From Pseudomonas muyukensis (GTDB lineage: Bacteria > Pseudomonadota > Gammaproteobacteria > Pseudomonadales > Pseudomonadaceae): DNA of 64,000 nucleotides. Positions 12,749-28,215 of this stretch are shown one piece after another. The notes beneath the pieces were generated by a model. It saw only the letters and a program-made list of their open reading frames with translations. It did no database searches and was not told the origin of the DNA. The stretch lies in assembly GCF_019139535.1 (NCBI RefSeq), contig NZ_CP077073.1, positions 1,686,001-1,750,000 on the forward strand, read 5' to 3'. Position 1 is the first letter of the stretch; the number at the start of each line of letters is the position of its first letter. The translations under genes and the position numbers were made by a program.

Positions 12749-13830
12749 TGCTGCTGCTGTTGGCCGAGTATCTGCAACAGTTCCACAAGGGCTTCGCGGT
12801 CTTCCAGTACCTGACCCTGCGCGGGATCCTGGGTGTGCTGACCGCGTTGTCCCTGGCCCTGTGGCTGGGCCCCTGGATGATTCGTACCCTGCAGATCCGC
12901 CAGATCGGCCAGGCCGTGCGTAACGACGGCCCGCAATCGCACCTGTCCAAGTCCGGCACCCCGACCATGGGCGGTGCGCTGATCCTGTCGGCCATCGCCA
13001 TCAGCACCCTGCTGTGGGCCGACCTGAGCAACCGTTATGTGTGGGTGGTGCTGATCGTCACCCTGGCGTTCGGCGCCATCGGCTGGGTCGACGACTACCG
13101 CAAGGTGATCGAGAAGAACTCCCGTGGCCTGCCGAGCCGCTGGAAGTATTTCTGGCAATCGGTATTTGGCCTGGCGGCGGCGATCTTCCTCTACCAGACC
13201 GCGCCGACCAGCGTCGAAACCACGCTGATCATCCCGATGGTCAAGGACCTGGCCATTCCGCTGGGTGCCGGGTTCATCGTGCTCACCTATTTCGTCATCG
13301 TCGGCTCGAGCAACGCGGTCAACCTCACCGACGGCCTCGATGGCCTGGCGATCATGCCGACGGTGATGGTCGGCGGTGCCCTGGGCATCTTCTGCTACCT
13401 GTCGGGCAACGTGAAGTTCGCCGAATACCTGCTGATCCCCTACGTGCCGGGCGCCGGCGAGCTGATCGTGTTCTGCGGCGCGCTGATCGGCGCCGGCCTG
13501 GGCTTCCTGTGGTTCAACACCTACCCGGCCCAGGTGTTCATGGGCGACGTCGGCGCCCTGGCGCTGGGCGCCGCGCTGGGCACCATCGCGGTGATCGTGC
13601 GCCAGGAAATCGTGCTGTTCATCATGGGCGGCGTGTTCGTCATGGAAACCCTGTCGGTGGTCATCCAGGTGGCCTCCTTCAAGCTGACCGGCAAGCGCGT
13701 GTTCCGCATGGCGCCGATTCACCACCACTTTGAACTCAAGGGCTGGCCCGAGCCTCGGGTGATCGTCCGCTTCTGGATCATCACCGTGATCCTGGTGCTG
13801 ATCGGCCTTGCCACCCTGAAACTGAGGTAA
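12748..13830 (+). CDS. mraY: Phospho-MurNAc-pentapeptide transferase MraY
   Basis: 360 residues, polytopic inner-membrane enzyme (about ten helices) that makes lipid I from undecaprenyl phosphate. Conserved cytoplasmic loops are intact: the WVDDYRK Mg-binding region, [23 protein letters not shown] and the HHHFELKGW tail signature. The start ATG 12748 follows GGGGAGA; the frame is open upstream to 12721 but the family begins MLLLLAEYL. Confidence 0.97.
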   Translation: MLLLLAEYLQQFHKGFAVFQYLTLRGILGVLTALSLALWLGPWMIRTLQIRQIGQAVRNDGPQSHLSKSGTPTMGGALILSAIAISTLLWADLSNRYVWVVLIVTLAFGAIGWVDDYRKVIEKNSRGLPSRWKYFWQSVFGLAAAIFLYQTAPTSVETTLIIPMVKDLAIPLGAGFIVLTYFVIVGSSNAVNLTDGLDGLAIMPTVMVGGALGIFCYLSGNVKFAEYLLIPYVPGAGELIVFCGALIGAGLGFLWFNTYPAQVFMGDVGALALGAALGTIAVIVRQEIVLFIMGGVFVMETLSVVIQVASFKLTGKRVFRMAPIHHHFELKGWPEPRVIVRFWIITVILVLIGLATLKLR

Positions 13831-13836
13831 ACGAGC

Positions 13837-15183
13837 GTGTCACTGATCGCTTCCGACCAATTCCGCATCGTTGTCGGCCTCGGCAAGAGCGGCATGTCCC
13901 TGGTTCGCTTCCTGGCGAACCGGGGCATTGCCTTTGCGGTCGCCGACACCCGCGAGCAACCGCCGGAACTGGACACCCTGCGCCGTGAATACCCGCAGGT
14001 GGAAGTGCGCTGTGGCGAGCTGGACGTCGAGTTCCTCTGCCGTGCCAACGAGCTGTACGTGAGCCCCGGCCTGGCCCTGGCCACTCCGGCCCTGCAGCAG
14101 GCCGCCGCGCGCGGCGTGAAGCTGTCTGGCGATATCGAGCTGTTCGCCCGTCATGCCAAGGCGCCGATCGTGGCGATCAGTGGTTCCAACGCCAAGAGCA
14201 CCGTGACCACCCTGGTCGGCGAGATGGCCGCCAAGGCAGGCAAACGTGTGGCAGTGGGTGGCAACCTCGGCACCCCGGCACTGGACCTGCTCGACGACAG
14301 CGTCGAGCTCTATGTGATGGAGCTGTCGAGTTTCCAGCTGGAGACCACCGACCAGCTCAATGCCGAAGTCGCCACCGTGCTCAATGTCAGCGAAGACCAC
14401 ATGGACCGCTACAGCGGCCTGCCGGCCTATCACCTGGCCAAGCACAGAATCTTCCGCGGGGCGCGCCAGGTGGTGGTGAACCGCCAGGACGCCCTCAGCC
14501 GGCCGCTGCCGGTCGAAGGTCGGCCGTGCTGGACCTTTGGCCTCAATGCCCCGGATTTCAAGGCTTTTGGCCTGCGCGAAGTCGATGGTGAGAAACACCT
14601 GGCATTCGAATTCCAGACCCTGATGCCCGTGCGTGAGCTGAAGATTCGTGGCGCCCATAACCAGAGCAACGCCTTGGCCGCCCTGGCCCTGGGCCATGCC
14701 GGCGGATTGCCGTTCGCGCCGATGCTCGAGGCCTTGCGTGAGTTCAAGGGCCTGGCGCACCGCTGCCAGTGGGTCCGTGAGCGTAACGGGGTGAACTGGT
14801 ACGACGATTCCAAGGCCACCAACGTCGGCGCTGCCCTGGCTGCCATCGAAGGCCTGGGGGCCGATATCGACGGCAAGCTGGTGCTGATTGCCGGCGGTGA
14901 TGGCAAGGGTGCCGACTTTGCCGCCCTGCGCGCACCGGTGGCGCAGCATTGCCGCGCTGTGGTGCTGCTGGGCCGTGATGCCGAGCGCCTGGCCGAAACG
15001 CTCAAGGATGCCGTGCTGCTGGTGCACGTGCAGACCCTGGACGAAGCCGTGCAGCGCTGCGCCGAACTGGCCCAGCCGGGGGATGCGGTGCTGCTGTCGC
15101 CGGCCTGCGCCAGCCTCGACATGTTCAAGAACTTCGAACAACGCGGGCGCCTGTTCGCCCAGGCGGCGGAGGCGCTGGCATGA
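13837..15183 (+). CDS. murD: UDP-MurNAc-L-alanine:D-glutamate ligase MurD
   Basis: 448 residues. MurD adds D-Glu to UDP-MurNAc-Ala. The ATP loop reads SGSNAKSTVTT, with Ala where many MurD proteins have Gly; as far as I recall this is normal for Pseudomonas MurD. NVSEDHMDRY and WYDDSKATN are typical. The start is GTG 13837, six bases after mraY, with GAGG at the end of mraY as ribosome site. It overlaps ftsW by 4 bp. Confidence 0.95.
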   Translation: MSLIASDQFRIVVGLGKSGMSLVRFLANRGIAFAVADTREQPPELDTLRREYPQVEVRCGELDVEFLCRANELYVSPGLALATPALQQAAARGVKLSGDIELFARHAKAPIVAISGSNAKSTVTTLVGEMAAKAGKRVAVGGNLGTPALDLLDDSVELYVMELSSFQLETTDQLNAEVATVLNVSEDHMDRYSGLPAYHLAKHRIFRGARQVVVNRQDALSRPLPVEGRPCWTFGLNAPDFKAFGLREVDGEKHLAFEFQTLMPVRELKIRGAHNQSNALAALALGHAGGLPFAPMLEALREFKGLAHRCQWVRERNGVNWYDDSKATNVGAALAAIEGLGADIDGKLVLIAGGDGKGADFAALRAPVAQHCRAVVLLGRDAERLAETLKDAVLLVHVQTLDEAVQRCAELAQPGDAVLLSPACASLDMFKNFEQRGRLFAQAAEALA

Positions 15184-16394
15184 TCTTCGGCATCCTCAAG
15201 CCTTACCCGTCGCCGCTGATCAGCGGCCGTGGCATCGACCTCGACTTCCCGCTGCTGGCCGGTTGCCTGGCACTGCTGGGCCTGGGCCTGGTGATGATCA
15301 CCTCGGCCTCCTCGGAAGTGGCCGCGGTGCAGTCGGGCAACCCGCTGTACCACATGTTCCGCCACCTGGTGTATGTCGCCCTGGGCCTCGGCGCCGGGGT
15401 GCTGACCATCCTGGTGCCGATCGCCACCTGGCAACGCATGGGCTTCATGATGCTGATCGGCGCCTTCGGCCTGCTGGTGATGGTGCTGGTGCCCGGTATC
15501 GGCCGCGAAGTGAACGGCTCGATGCGCTGGATCGGCTTCAGTTTCTTCAACGTCCAGCCTTCGGAGATCGCCAAGGTCTTCGTGGTGATCTACCTCGCCG
15601 GTTACCTGGTGCGCCGGCAGACCGAGGTGCGCGAGAGCTGGATGGGCTTCTTCAAGCCGTTCATCGTGCTGTTGCCGATGGCCGGGCTGCTGCTGATGGA
15701 GCCGGACTTCGGCGCCACGGTGGTGATGATGGGCGCGGCGGCGGCCATGCTGTTCCTCGGAGGGGTGGGCTTGTTCCGCTTCTCGCTGATGGTGGTGCTG
15801 GCGGTGATATCGGTGGTGGTGCTGGTGCAGGCCCAGCCGTACCGGATGGCGCGCCTGATCACCTTCACCGACCCCTGGTCCGACCAGTTCGGCTCCGGCT
15901 ACCAGCTGACCCAGGCGCTGATCGCCTTCGGTCGCGGCGAGTGGCTGGGCGTGGGCCTGGGCAACAGCGTGCAGAAGCAGTTCTACCTGCCCGAGGCGCA
16001 CACCGACTTCGTGTTCTCGGTACTGGCCGAGGAGCTGGGGGTGATCGGCTCGCTGCTGACCATCGCGCTGTTCGTGTTCATCACCGTGCGCGCGCTGTAC
16101 ATCGGCCTGTGGGCCGAGAAGGCCAAGCAGTTCTTCGCCGCCTACATGGCGTTCGGCTTGTCGTTCCTGTGGATCGGCCAGTTCCTGATCAACATCGGGG
16201 TGAACGTCGGCCTGCTGCCGACCAAGGGCCTGACCCTGCCGTTCCTGAGCTATGGCGGCAGCTCGCTGGTGATCTGCTGCGCCTGCGTGGGGCTGTTGCT
16301 GCGGATCGAGTGGGAGAGCCGCACGCACCTGGGCAGCGAAGAGCACGAATTCAACGAGAGCGATTTTGCCGAGGAGACCAGCCATGGCCGCTGA
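15180..16394 (+). CDS. ftsW: Septal peptidoglycan glycosyltransferase FtsW
   Basis: 404 residues, SEDS-family polymerase with about ten membrane helices that works with FtsI at the septum. Signatures: GREVNGSMRWI, FFNVQPSEIAK, the extracytoplasmic loop with DPW and GSGYQ, and the terminal LPFLSYGGSSLV. The ATG sits in the murD stop (ATGA). The C-terminal cytoplasmic tail is acidic (EEHEFNESDFAEE). Confidence 0.96.
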   Translation: MIFGILKPYPSPLISGRGIDLDFPLLAGCLALLGLGLVMITSASSEVAAVQSGNPLYHMFRHLVYVALGLGAGVLTILVPIATWQRMGFMMLIGAFGLLVMVLVPGIGREVNGSMRWIGFSFFNVQPSEIAKVFVVIYLAGYLVRRQTEVRESWMGFFKPFIVLLPMAGLLLMEPDFGATVVMMGAAAAMLFLGGVGLFRFSLMVVLAVISVVVLVQAQPYRMARLITFTDPWSDQFGSGYQLTQALIAFGRGEWLGVGLGNSVQKQFYLPEAHTDFVFSVLAEELGVIGSLLTIALFVFITVRALYIGLWAEKAKQFFAAYMAFGLSFLWIGQFLINIGVNVGLLPTKGLTLPFLSYGGSSLVICCACVGLLLRIEWESRTHLGSEEHEFNESDFAEETSHGR

Positions 16395-17455
16395 CGGCAA
16401 AAATGTCCTGATCATGGCCGGCGGTACCGGTGGCCACGTGTTCCCGGCCCTGGCCTGCGCCCGCGAGTTCCAGGCACGTGGCTACCGCGTGCACTGGCTG
16501 GGTACCCCGCGCGGCATCGAGAACGAACTGGTGCCCCAGGCCGGGTTGCCGTTGCACCTGATCCAGGTTACGGGCCTGCGTGGCAAGGGCAAGCTGTCCC
16601 TGCTCAAGGCGCCGTTCACCCTGGTCAAGGCGGTGCTCCAGGCGCGGCGCATCGTGCGTGAACTCAAGCCGGTGTGCGTGGTCGGCTTCGGTGGCTACGT
16701 GACCGGCCCTGGCGGCCTGGCCGCGCGGCTGTGCGGCGTGCCGCTGGTGATCCACGAGCAGAACGCCCGCGCGGGGACCAGCAACCGCCTGCTGCTGCCG
16801 ATGGCGGCGCGGGTCTGCCAGGCCTTCCCCGACACCTTCGCCGCCAGCGACAAGCTGCGCACCACCGGTAACCCGGTGCGCCCCGAGCTGTTCATGGACG
16901 CGGCACGCGCGCCCCTGGCCGAGCGCCGCGCGCGCCTGCTGGTGATGGGTGGCAGCCTGGGTGCGGAACCATTGAACAAATTGTTGCCTAAGGCCCTGTC
17001 CGAAGTGGCGGCGAACCTGCGCCCGGAGGTGTTCCACCAGGCCGGGAAAAACCATGCGCCGATCACTGCCGAGCGTTATCGCGAGGCAGGCGTCGAGGCC
17101 CAGGTGGAACCGTTCATCAAGGACATGGCCCACGCCTATGGCTGGGCCGATATGGTGGTGTGCCGGGCCGGCGCCCTGACGGTCAGCGAACTCGCGGCGG
17201 CGGGCCTGCCCTCGATGCTGGTGCCCTTGCCCCACGCGATCGACGACCACCAGACCCACAACGCCCAATACCTGGCTCGTGAAGGCGCCGCCTTCCTGAT
17301 GCCACAAGCGACAACTGGCGCAGCGCAGCTCGCTGAACGCCTGAACGAGGTGCTGATGCAACCCGAGAAACTCAACACCATGGCTGGCACCGCACGGCGC
17401 CTGGCCAAGCCTGATGCAACCAGCACCGTGGTCGATATCTGCCTGGAGGTGGCCC

Positions 17456-17463
<8 letters not shown>
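16384..17463 (+). CDS. murG: Lipid I N-acetylglucosaminyltransferase MurG
   Basis: 359 residues, a peripheral GT-B enzyme converting lipid I to lipid II. Motifs: [12 protein letters not shown] near residue 14 (diphosphate-binding loop), [23 protein letters not shown] and the sugar-nucleotide block [16 protein letters not shown] 16384 overlaps ftsW by 11 bp. The stop overlaps murC, whose ATG is at 17456. Confidence 0.96.
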
Positions 17464-19857
<2,394 letters not shown>

Positions 19858-19863
19858 GCAATC

Positions 19864-20733
19864 ATGCAAGGCGCGATGATACGTCAGCAGCAACCCGCCA
19901 CCGGCCGCAGCAAGCCGGTGCCGCGCGGTGCCAGCCGACTGGTGGCCGACGAGCCCGTATCGGCGCGCCTGCCGCGGCCGAACTTCGGCGGCCTCAAGCG
20001 CCTGCTGTGGCCGGTGCTGCTGGTGGCCGCAGGCTTTGGCGCCTATGAAGGCGCCATCCGCCTGATGCCCTATGCCGACCGGCCGATCACCAAGATCGAC
20101 GTGCAGGGCGACCTCAGCTACATCAGCCAGCAGTCGGTGCAACAGCGCATTGCGCCCTACGTGGCGGCGAGCTTCTTCACCGTGGACCTTGCGGCCATGC
20201 GTGTCGAGCTCGAGCAGATGCCCTGGATCGCCCACGCCGAAGTGCGCCGGGTGTGGCCGGACGAGGTGGTGATCCGCCTGGAAGAACAGTTGCCGGTGGC
20301 GCGCTGGGGCGACGAGGCCTTGCTCAACAACCAGGGCCAGGCCTTTACCCCGCGCGAGCTGGCCAACTACGAGCACCTGCCGCAGCTGTTCGGGCCGCAG
20401 CGCGCTCAGCAACCAGTCATGCAGCAGTATCAGGTATTGAGCCAGATGCTGCGCCCCATGGGCTTTTCCATCGCTCGCCTGGAGCTGCGCGAGCGAGGCA
20501 GCTGGTTCCTGACCACTGGTGCGGGTAGCGCCGGCCCAGGCATCGAGCTGCTGCTGGGGCGCGACCACCTGGTGGAGAAGATGCGCCGTTTCATTGCCAT
20601 TTACGACAAGACGCTTAAAGACCAGATCACCAATATCGCCCGCATCGATCTGCGTTATTCCAACGGACTTGCCGTTGGTTGGCGGGAACCGAATGCACCG
20701 ACGACGGCCCAACCCGCCGTTGCGAAGAATTAG
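19864..20733 (+). CDS. ftsQ: Cell division protein FtsQ
   Basis: 289 residues, single-pass inner-membrane divisome protein. A basic, Pro-rich cytoplasmic N-terminus precedes one membrane helix (~45-62). The periplasmic POTRA domain starts at [14 protein letters not shown] and is followed by the beta domain. FtsQ recruits FtsL and FtsB. ATG 19864 is used; ATG 19876 (MIRQQQP) is equally possible. Confidence 0.94.
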   Translation: MQGAMIRQQQPATGRSKPVPRGASRLVADEPVSARLPRPNFGGLKRLLWPVLLVAAGFGAYEGAIRLMPYADRPITKIDVQGDLSYISQQSVQQRIAPYVAASFFTVDLAAMRVELEQMPWIAHAEVRRVWPDEVVIRLEEQLPVARWGDEALLNNQGQAFTPRELANYEHLPQLFGPQRAQQPVMQQYQVLSQMLRPMGFSIARLELRERGSWFLTTGAGSAGPGIELLLGRDHLVEKMRRFIAIYDKTLKDQITNIARIDLRYSNGLAVGWREPNAPTTAQPAVAKN

Positions 20734-20747
20734 AGAGAGGCAGGACC

Positions 20748-22016
20748 ATGGCAAACGCGCATAGCGGCAAAATGATCGTCGGGCTGGACATCGGCACCTC
20801 CAAGGTGGTGGCGCTGGTGGGTGAAGTCGGCGAGGACGGTACCCTGGAGATCGTGGGCATCGGCACCCACCCTTCGCGCGGCCTGAAGAAGGGCGTGGTG
20901 GTGAACATCGAGTCGACCGTGCAGTCGATCCAGCGCGCCGTCGAGGAGGCCCAGCTAATGGCGGGCTGCCGCATCCACTCGGCGTTCGTCGGCGTGGCCG
21001 GCAACCACATCCGCAGCCTGAACTCCCACGGCATCGTCGCCATTCGTGATCGCGAAGTCAGCACCGCCGACCTCGAGCGCGTGCTCGACGCCGCCCAGGC
21101 CGTGGCCATCCCGGCCGACCAGCGCGTGCTGCACACGTTGCCGCAGGACTACGTGATCGACAACCAGGAAGGCGTGCGCGAGCCGCTGGGCATGTCGGGC
21201 GTGCGCCTGGAGGCCAAGGTCCACGTGGTCACCTGCGCGGTCAACGCGGCGCAGAACATCGAGAAGTGCGTGCGTCGCTGCGGCCTGGAAATCGACGACA
21301 TCATCCTCGAGCAACTGGCCTCGGCCTACTCGGTGCTGACCGACGACGAGAAAGAGCTGGGCGTGTGCCTGGTAGACATCGGTGGTGGCACCACCGACAT
21401 CGCCATCTTCACCGAAGGCGCGATCCGCCACACCGCGGTGATCCCGATCGCCGGCGACCAGGTCACCAACGACATCGCCATGGCCCTGCGCACCCCGACG
21501 CAGTACGCCGAGGAGATCAAGATCCGCTACGCCTGCGCCCTGGCCAAGCTGGCCGGTGCCGGCGAGACCATCAAGGTGCCGAGCGTCGGCGACCGCCCAC
21601 CGCGCGAACTGTCGCGCCAGGCCCTGGCCGAGGTGGTCGAGCCGCGTTACGACGAACTGTTCACCCTGATCCAGGCCGAGCTGCGTCGCAGCGGCTTCGA
21701 GGACCTGGTGCCGGCCGGCATCGTCCTCACCGGCGGTACCGCGAAGATGGAAGGCGCCGTGGAACTGGCCGAGGAAATCTTCCACATGCCGGTACGCCTG
21801 GGCGTGCCGCACAGTGTTCGGGGCCTGAGCGACGTGGTGCGCAACCCGATCTATTCCACCGGCGTGGGCTTGCTCACCTACGGCCTGCAGAAGCAGTCCG
21901 AGGACCCGTCCCTGACCGGTATCAGCAACAGCAGCAACAGCAATAACAGCTATGGCGATGAACCCAAGGGGCCAGTGCTTGAGCGACTCAAGCGTTGGGT
22001 CCAGAGCAACTTCTGA
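20748..22016 (+). CDS. ftsA: Cell division protein FtsA
   Basis: 422 residues, actin-like ATPase that tethers FtsZ to the membrane. GLDIGTSKVVALVGE is phosphate-1, VDIGGGTTDIAIF phosphate-2 and GIVLTGGTAKMEG the adenosine motif. A low-complexity Ser/Asn linker (SNSSNSNNS) leads to the C-terminal amphipathic membrane-targeting helix (LERLKRWVQSNF). The start follows AGAGAGG. An open frame back to 20679 overlaps ftsQ and is not used. Confidence 0.97.
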   Translation: MANAHSGKMIVGLDIGTSKVVALVGEVGEDGTLEIVGIGTHPSRGLKKGVVVNIESTVQSIQRAVEEAQLMAGCRIHSAFVGVAGNHIRSLNSHGIVAIRDREVSTADLERVLDAAQAVAIPADQRVLHTLPQDYVIDNQEGVREPLGMSGVRLEAKVHVVTCAVNAAQNIEKCVRRCGLEIDDIILEQLASAYSVLTDDEKELGVCLVDIGGGTTDIAIFTEGAIRHTAVIPIAGDQVTNDIAMALRTPTQYAEEIKIRYACALAKLAGAGETIKVPSVGDRPPRELSRQALAEVVEPRYDELFTLIQAELRRSGFEDLVPAGIVLTGGTAKMEGAVELAEEIFHMPVRLGVPHSVRGLSDVVRNPIYSTGVGLLTYGLQKQSEDPSLTGISNSSNSNNSYGDEPKGPVLERLKRWVQSNF

Positions 22017-22071
22017 GTTTCAAAGCAGTAGTGGTAGGCGCGACAACTAGAGAACTGTAAGGAGAGGGAAA

Positions 22072-23268
22072 ATGTTCGAGCTCGTAGACAACGTCCCGCA
22101 AAGTCCGGTCATCAAGGTGATCGGCGTCGGCGGTGGTGGCGGCAACGCCGTCAACCACATGGTCAAAAGCAACATCGAAGGCGTCGAGTTCATCTGCGCC
22201 AACACCGATGCCCAGGCGCTGAAGAACATCGGCGCGCGCACCATCCTGCAATTGGGCACCGGCGTGACCAAGGGCCTGGGTGCCGGTGCCAATCCGGAAG
22301 TCGGCCGTCAGGCCGCGCTGGAAGACCGTGAGCGCATCGCCGAAGTGCTGCAGGGCACCAACATGGTGTTCATCACCACCGGCATGGGCGGCGGTACCGG
22401 TACCGGTGCTGCGCCGATCATCGCCGAAGTGGCCAAGGAAATGGGCATCCTCACCGTTGCGGTGGTGACCCGTCCGTTCCCGTTCGAAGGCCGCAAGCGC
22501 ATGCAGATCGCCGATGAAGGCATCCGCATGCTGGCTGAGAGCGTCGACTCGTTGATCACCATCCCCAACGAGAAGCTGCTGACCATCCTGGGCAAGGATG
22601 CAAGCCTCTTGTCCGCCTTCGCCAAGGCCGACGACGTGCTGGCCGGTGCCGTGCGCGGTATCTCCGACATCATCAAGCGTCCGGGCATGATCAACGTCGA
22701 CTTCGCCGACGTGCGCACCGTGATGGGCGAGATGGGCATGGCCATGATGGGGACTGGCTGCGCCAGCGGCCCGAACCGTGCGCGCGAAGCCACCGAGGCG
22801 GCGATCCGCAACCCGCTGCTCGAAGACGTCAACCTGCAGGGCGCCCGCGGCATCCTGGTGAACATCACCGCAGGTCCCGACCTGTCGCTGGGTGAGTACT
22901 CCGACGTGGGTAGCATCATCGAGGCCTTCGCCTCCGACCACGCGATGGTCAAGGTCGGCACCGTGATCGACCCGGACATGCGCGACGAACTGCACGTGAC
23001 CGTGGTGGCCACTGGCCTGGGCGCGCGCATCGAGAAGCCGGTCAAGGTCGTCGACAACACCCTGCAGACCGCCCAGCAGGTGTACGAGTCGTCCAACCCG
23101 GCGCCGGTTCGCCAAGAGCAGCCAGCCGTCAACTACCGTGACCTGGAGCGTCCGACCGTGATGCGCAACCAGGCCCACGCAGGTGCCGCGGCAGCCGCTA
23201 AACTCAATCCTCAGGATGACTTGGACTACCTGGATATCCCGGCCTTCCTGCGTCGCCAGGCCGATTAA
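22072..23268 (+). CDS. ftsZ: Cell division GTPase FtsZ
   Basis: 398 residues, tubulin-like GTPase that forms the Z ring. VIGVGGGGGNAVNHM starts the nucleotide fold, the signature GGGTGTGAAP is at ~105-115 and the synergy loop NVDFADVRTVM is intact. The variable linker (about 320-380) ends in the conserved peptide LDYLDIPAFLRRQAD, which binds FtsA and ZipA. AAGGAGAG precedes the ATG. A 112-bp gap separates it from lpxC. Confidence 0.98.
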   Translation: MFELVDNVPQSPVIKVIGVGGGGGNAVNHMVKSNIEGVEFICANTDAQALKNIGARTILQLGTGVTKGLGAGANPEVGRQAALEDRERIAEVLQGTNMVFITTGMGGGTGTGAAPIIAEVAKEMGILTVAVVTRPFPFEGRKRMQIADEGIRMLAESVDSLITIPNEKLLTILGKDASLLSAFAKADDVLAGAVRGISDIIKRPGMINVDFADVRTVMGEMGMAMMGTGCASGPNRAREATEAAIRNPLLEDVNLQGARGILVNITAGPDLSLGEYSDVGSIIEAFASDHAMVKVGTVIDPDMRDELHVTVVATGLGARIEKPVKVVDNTLQTAQQVYESSNPAPVRQEQPAVNYRDLERPTVMRNQAHAGAAAAAKLNPQDDLDYLDIPAFLRRQAD

Positions 23269-23344
23269 TGGAATTTATCAGGGGTATAAGGGTGATTGGT
23301 GTTCAGCAAAGGCCGGGTCTGTTATCATCCCCAGCCTTTGTTGA

Positions 23345-24292
<948 letters not shown>

Positions 24293-24316
24293 GTTCGAAC
24301 ACTCTCTAGTTCATTG

Positions 24317-24341
24317 AGGCCACCTTCGGGTGGCCTTTTTT
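24317..24341 (+). terminator. Intrinsic terminator of the dcw cluster
   Basis: AGGCCACC-TTCG-GGTGGCCT followed by a T run, 25 bp after the lpxC stop. The UUCG tetraloop and 8-bp stem make it strong. It ends the ~18-kb division and cell wall cluster. Confidence 0.95.
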
Positions 24342-24383
24342 ATGTCCACAGATCGTCCATCACTCTTTAGCTTTGCGCGATCC

Positions 24384-24502
24384 CTGTAGGAGCGGCCTTG
24401 TGTCGCGAAAGGGCCGCAAAGCGGCCCCAGGATTTCAGTGTTTTTCCAGAAATCGCCGGGGCCGCCTTGCGGCCCGTTCGCGACACAAGGCCGCTCCTAC
24501 AG
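24384..24502. repeat. REP-type doublet (REPIN), arms pointing inwards
   Basis: Two inverted copies of a Pseudomonas intergenic repeat. CTGTAGGAGCGGCCTTGTGT at 24384 is matched by its reverse complement ending at 24502, each followed inwards by a GGGCCGC...GCGGCCC-type hairpin. The same core occurs at 28060-28182 and 44939-45055 in this window. Confidence 0.85.
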
Positions 24503-24519
24503 AATGATGTTCTGGGCCT

Positions 24520-24975
24520 TCAGTTCTTGCCCTGCGCATGCGCAGCCAGGCGTTCCAGGGCTGCGCGCAGCTTCGGGTCGCTGATGCCCTCGGCCGAGCC
24601 GCGAATGCTCTGGGCGGCGTTTTCCGACAATTCCGGCCCTTGGCCTTCGCGCTTGGCCGGCACCAGCGGCGGCTGCACCTTGAACAGGATACGCGTAAGG
24701 TTGGCGAAGGCTTCCAGCGCCAGCAGCTGGCGCTGCAGGCGTTTCTGCTGGTAGCGCAGGCGCGTGGCCCAATGGCCATCGGTCACCACCAGCAACAAGG
24801 TGCCTTCTTTCCACGAGGCCACATGGCAGTGCTCGCGCGCCGCCGGTTGCAGCTGGCTTTCCAGCAGGCGCTGCAAATGCTCCAGGCGCTCGGCCTGGTT
24901 CAGCAGCAGGCGCAGTGGACGAGCCTGGCGCAGCAAGGCGGCGGGGGGGCGGGCGGGGGTGGGTTTGTAGGCCAT
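24520..24975 (-). CDS. dciA: DciA-type replicative helicase loader/operator (DUF721)
   Basis: 151 residues, with an N-terminal DUF721 region (about 15-105: LLNQAERLEHLQRLLESQL, then CHVASWKEGTLLLVVTDGHWATRLRY) and a disordered, charged C-terminal tail. Family knowledge: DciA interacts with DnaB helicase and is required for replication initiation in bacteria lacking phage-derived DnaC/DnaI. Its position between lpxC and secA is shared with other pseudomonads as I recall. It is transcribed towards the REP doublet and away from secA. A KH-like fold is likely but not provable here. Confidence 0.85.
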   Translation of the reverse strand: MAYKPTPARPPAALLRQARPLRLLLNQAERLEHLQRLLESQLQPAAREHCHVASWKEGTLLLVVTDGHWATRLRYQQKRLQRQLLALEAFANLTRILFKVQPPLVPAKREGQGPELSENAAQSIRGSAEGISDPKLRAALERLAAHAQGKN

Positions 24976-25105
24976 GGGGGTACGCGGCAGGTTGCTAGTT
25001 CGACAGTTTAACAGTTGGGCATTGATCGTGCGCTGGGCCCAGGTCGGTCGGCGAGGGGGGGATCTTGATGCAAGTCATTCGCGATACGTTTCATGTCCGC
25101 GCACC
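24976..25105. other. Divergent intergenic region upstream of dciA and secA
   Basis: The full dciA-secA gap is 317 bp. This part holds no gene I can support. It must contain the dciA promoter (minus strand), for which I see no clear -35/-10 pair. The secA candidate promoter lies immediately to the right. Confidence 0.4.
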
Positions 25106-25133
25106 TTGAACTTGCGAAAAAAGCCCCTATGTT
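25106..25133 (+). promoter_or_regulatory. Candidate promoter of secA
   Basis: TTGAAC (25106-25111), a 16-bp spacer containing an A6 run and TATGTT (25128-25133). It would give a leader of about 155 nt before secA. A second possible -10 (TAGAAT near 25204) lies closer to the gene. No SecM-like arrest peptide is visible in the leader. Confidence 0.4.
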
Positions 25134-25292
25134 AGTCAGGCCCCCAAAAAGCGCTGTGCCAGCATCGTGGAAATCCACCACTTTCCTCACCATCGTTTCC
25201 GGGTAGAATGCTCGTTCGCATGCGGCCTATGGGCTGCACGGGCGACTTCACGGGGCCGCCCTCCATCCCTACGTGTGGAAGATCCTGCCGAT

Positions 25293-28028
<2,736 letters not shown>

Positions 28029-28059
28029 TCTGAACCACCTGCAGTAACGTGACATATCC

Positions 28060-28182
28060 GGGGGCCGCTTTGCGGCCCTTTCCGACCGGTCCGACGCCTC
28101 GGCAAGGCCGCTCCTACAGGTATCGCAGTAAGCCTGTAGGAGCGGCCTTGTGTCGCGATGGGGCGCGAAGCGGCCCCGCTTT
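28060..28182. repeat. REP-type doublet, arms pointing outwards
   Basis: Same repeat family as 24384-24502, but the two GTAGGAGCGGCC cores lie in the middle (28109-28120 and 28136-28147) and the GGGGCCGC hairpin parts at the outside, the reverse arrangement. It fills most of the gap between secA and argJ. Confidence 0.8.
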
Positions 28183-28215
28183 TTGCTATCAACCGATTTA
28201 TCTAGGAGCGCTCTA

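Noticed and set aside
23319..23342. Hairpin CAAAGGC...GCCTTTG before lpxC as a terminator
   Set aside because: Seven-base stem with a 10-nt loop, only partly stable, and no clean T run; it lies where an lpxC promoter could be, so no call was made.
25134..25292. SecM-like arrest peptide upstream of secA
   Set aside because: No signal-peptide ORF or arrest motif is present in the leader; the in-frame upstream extension of secA has no family support.
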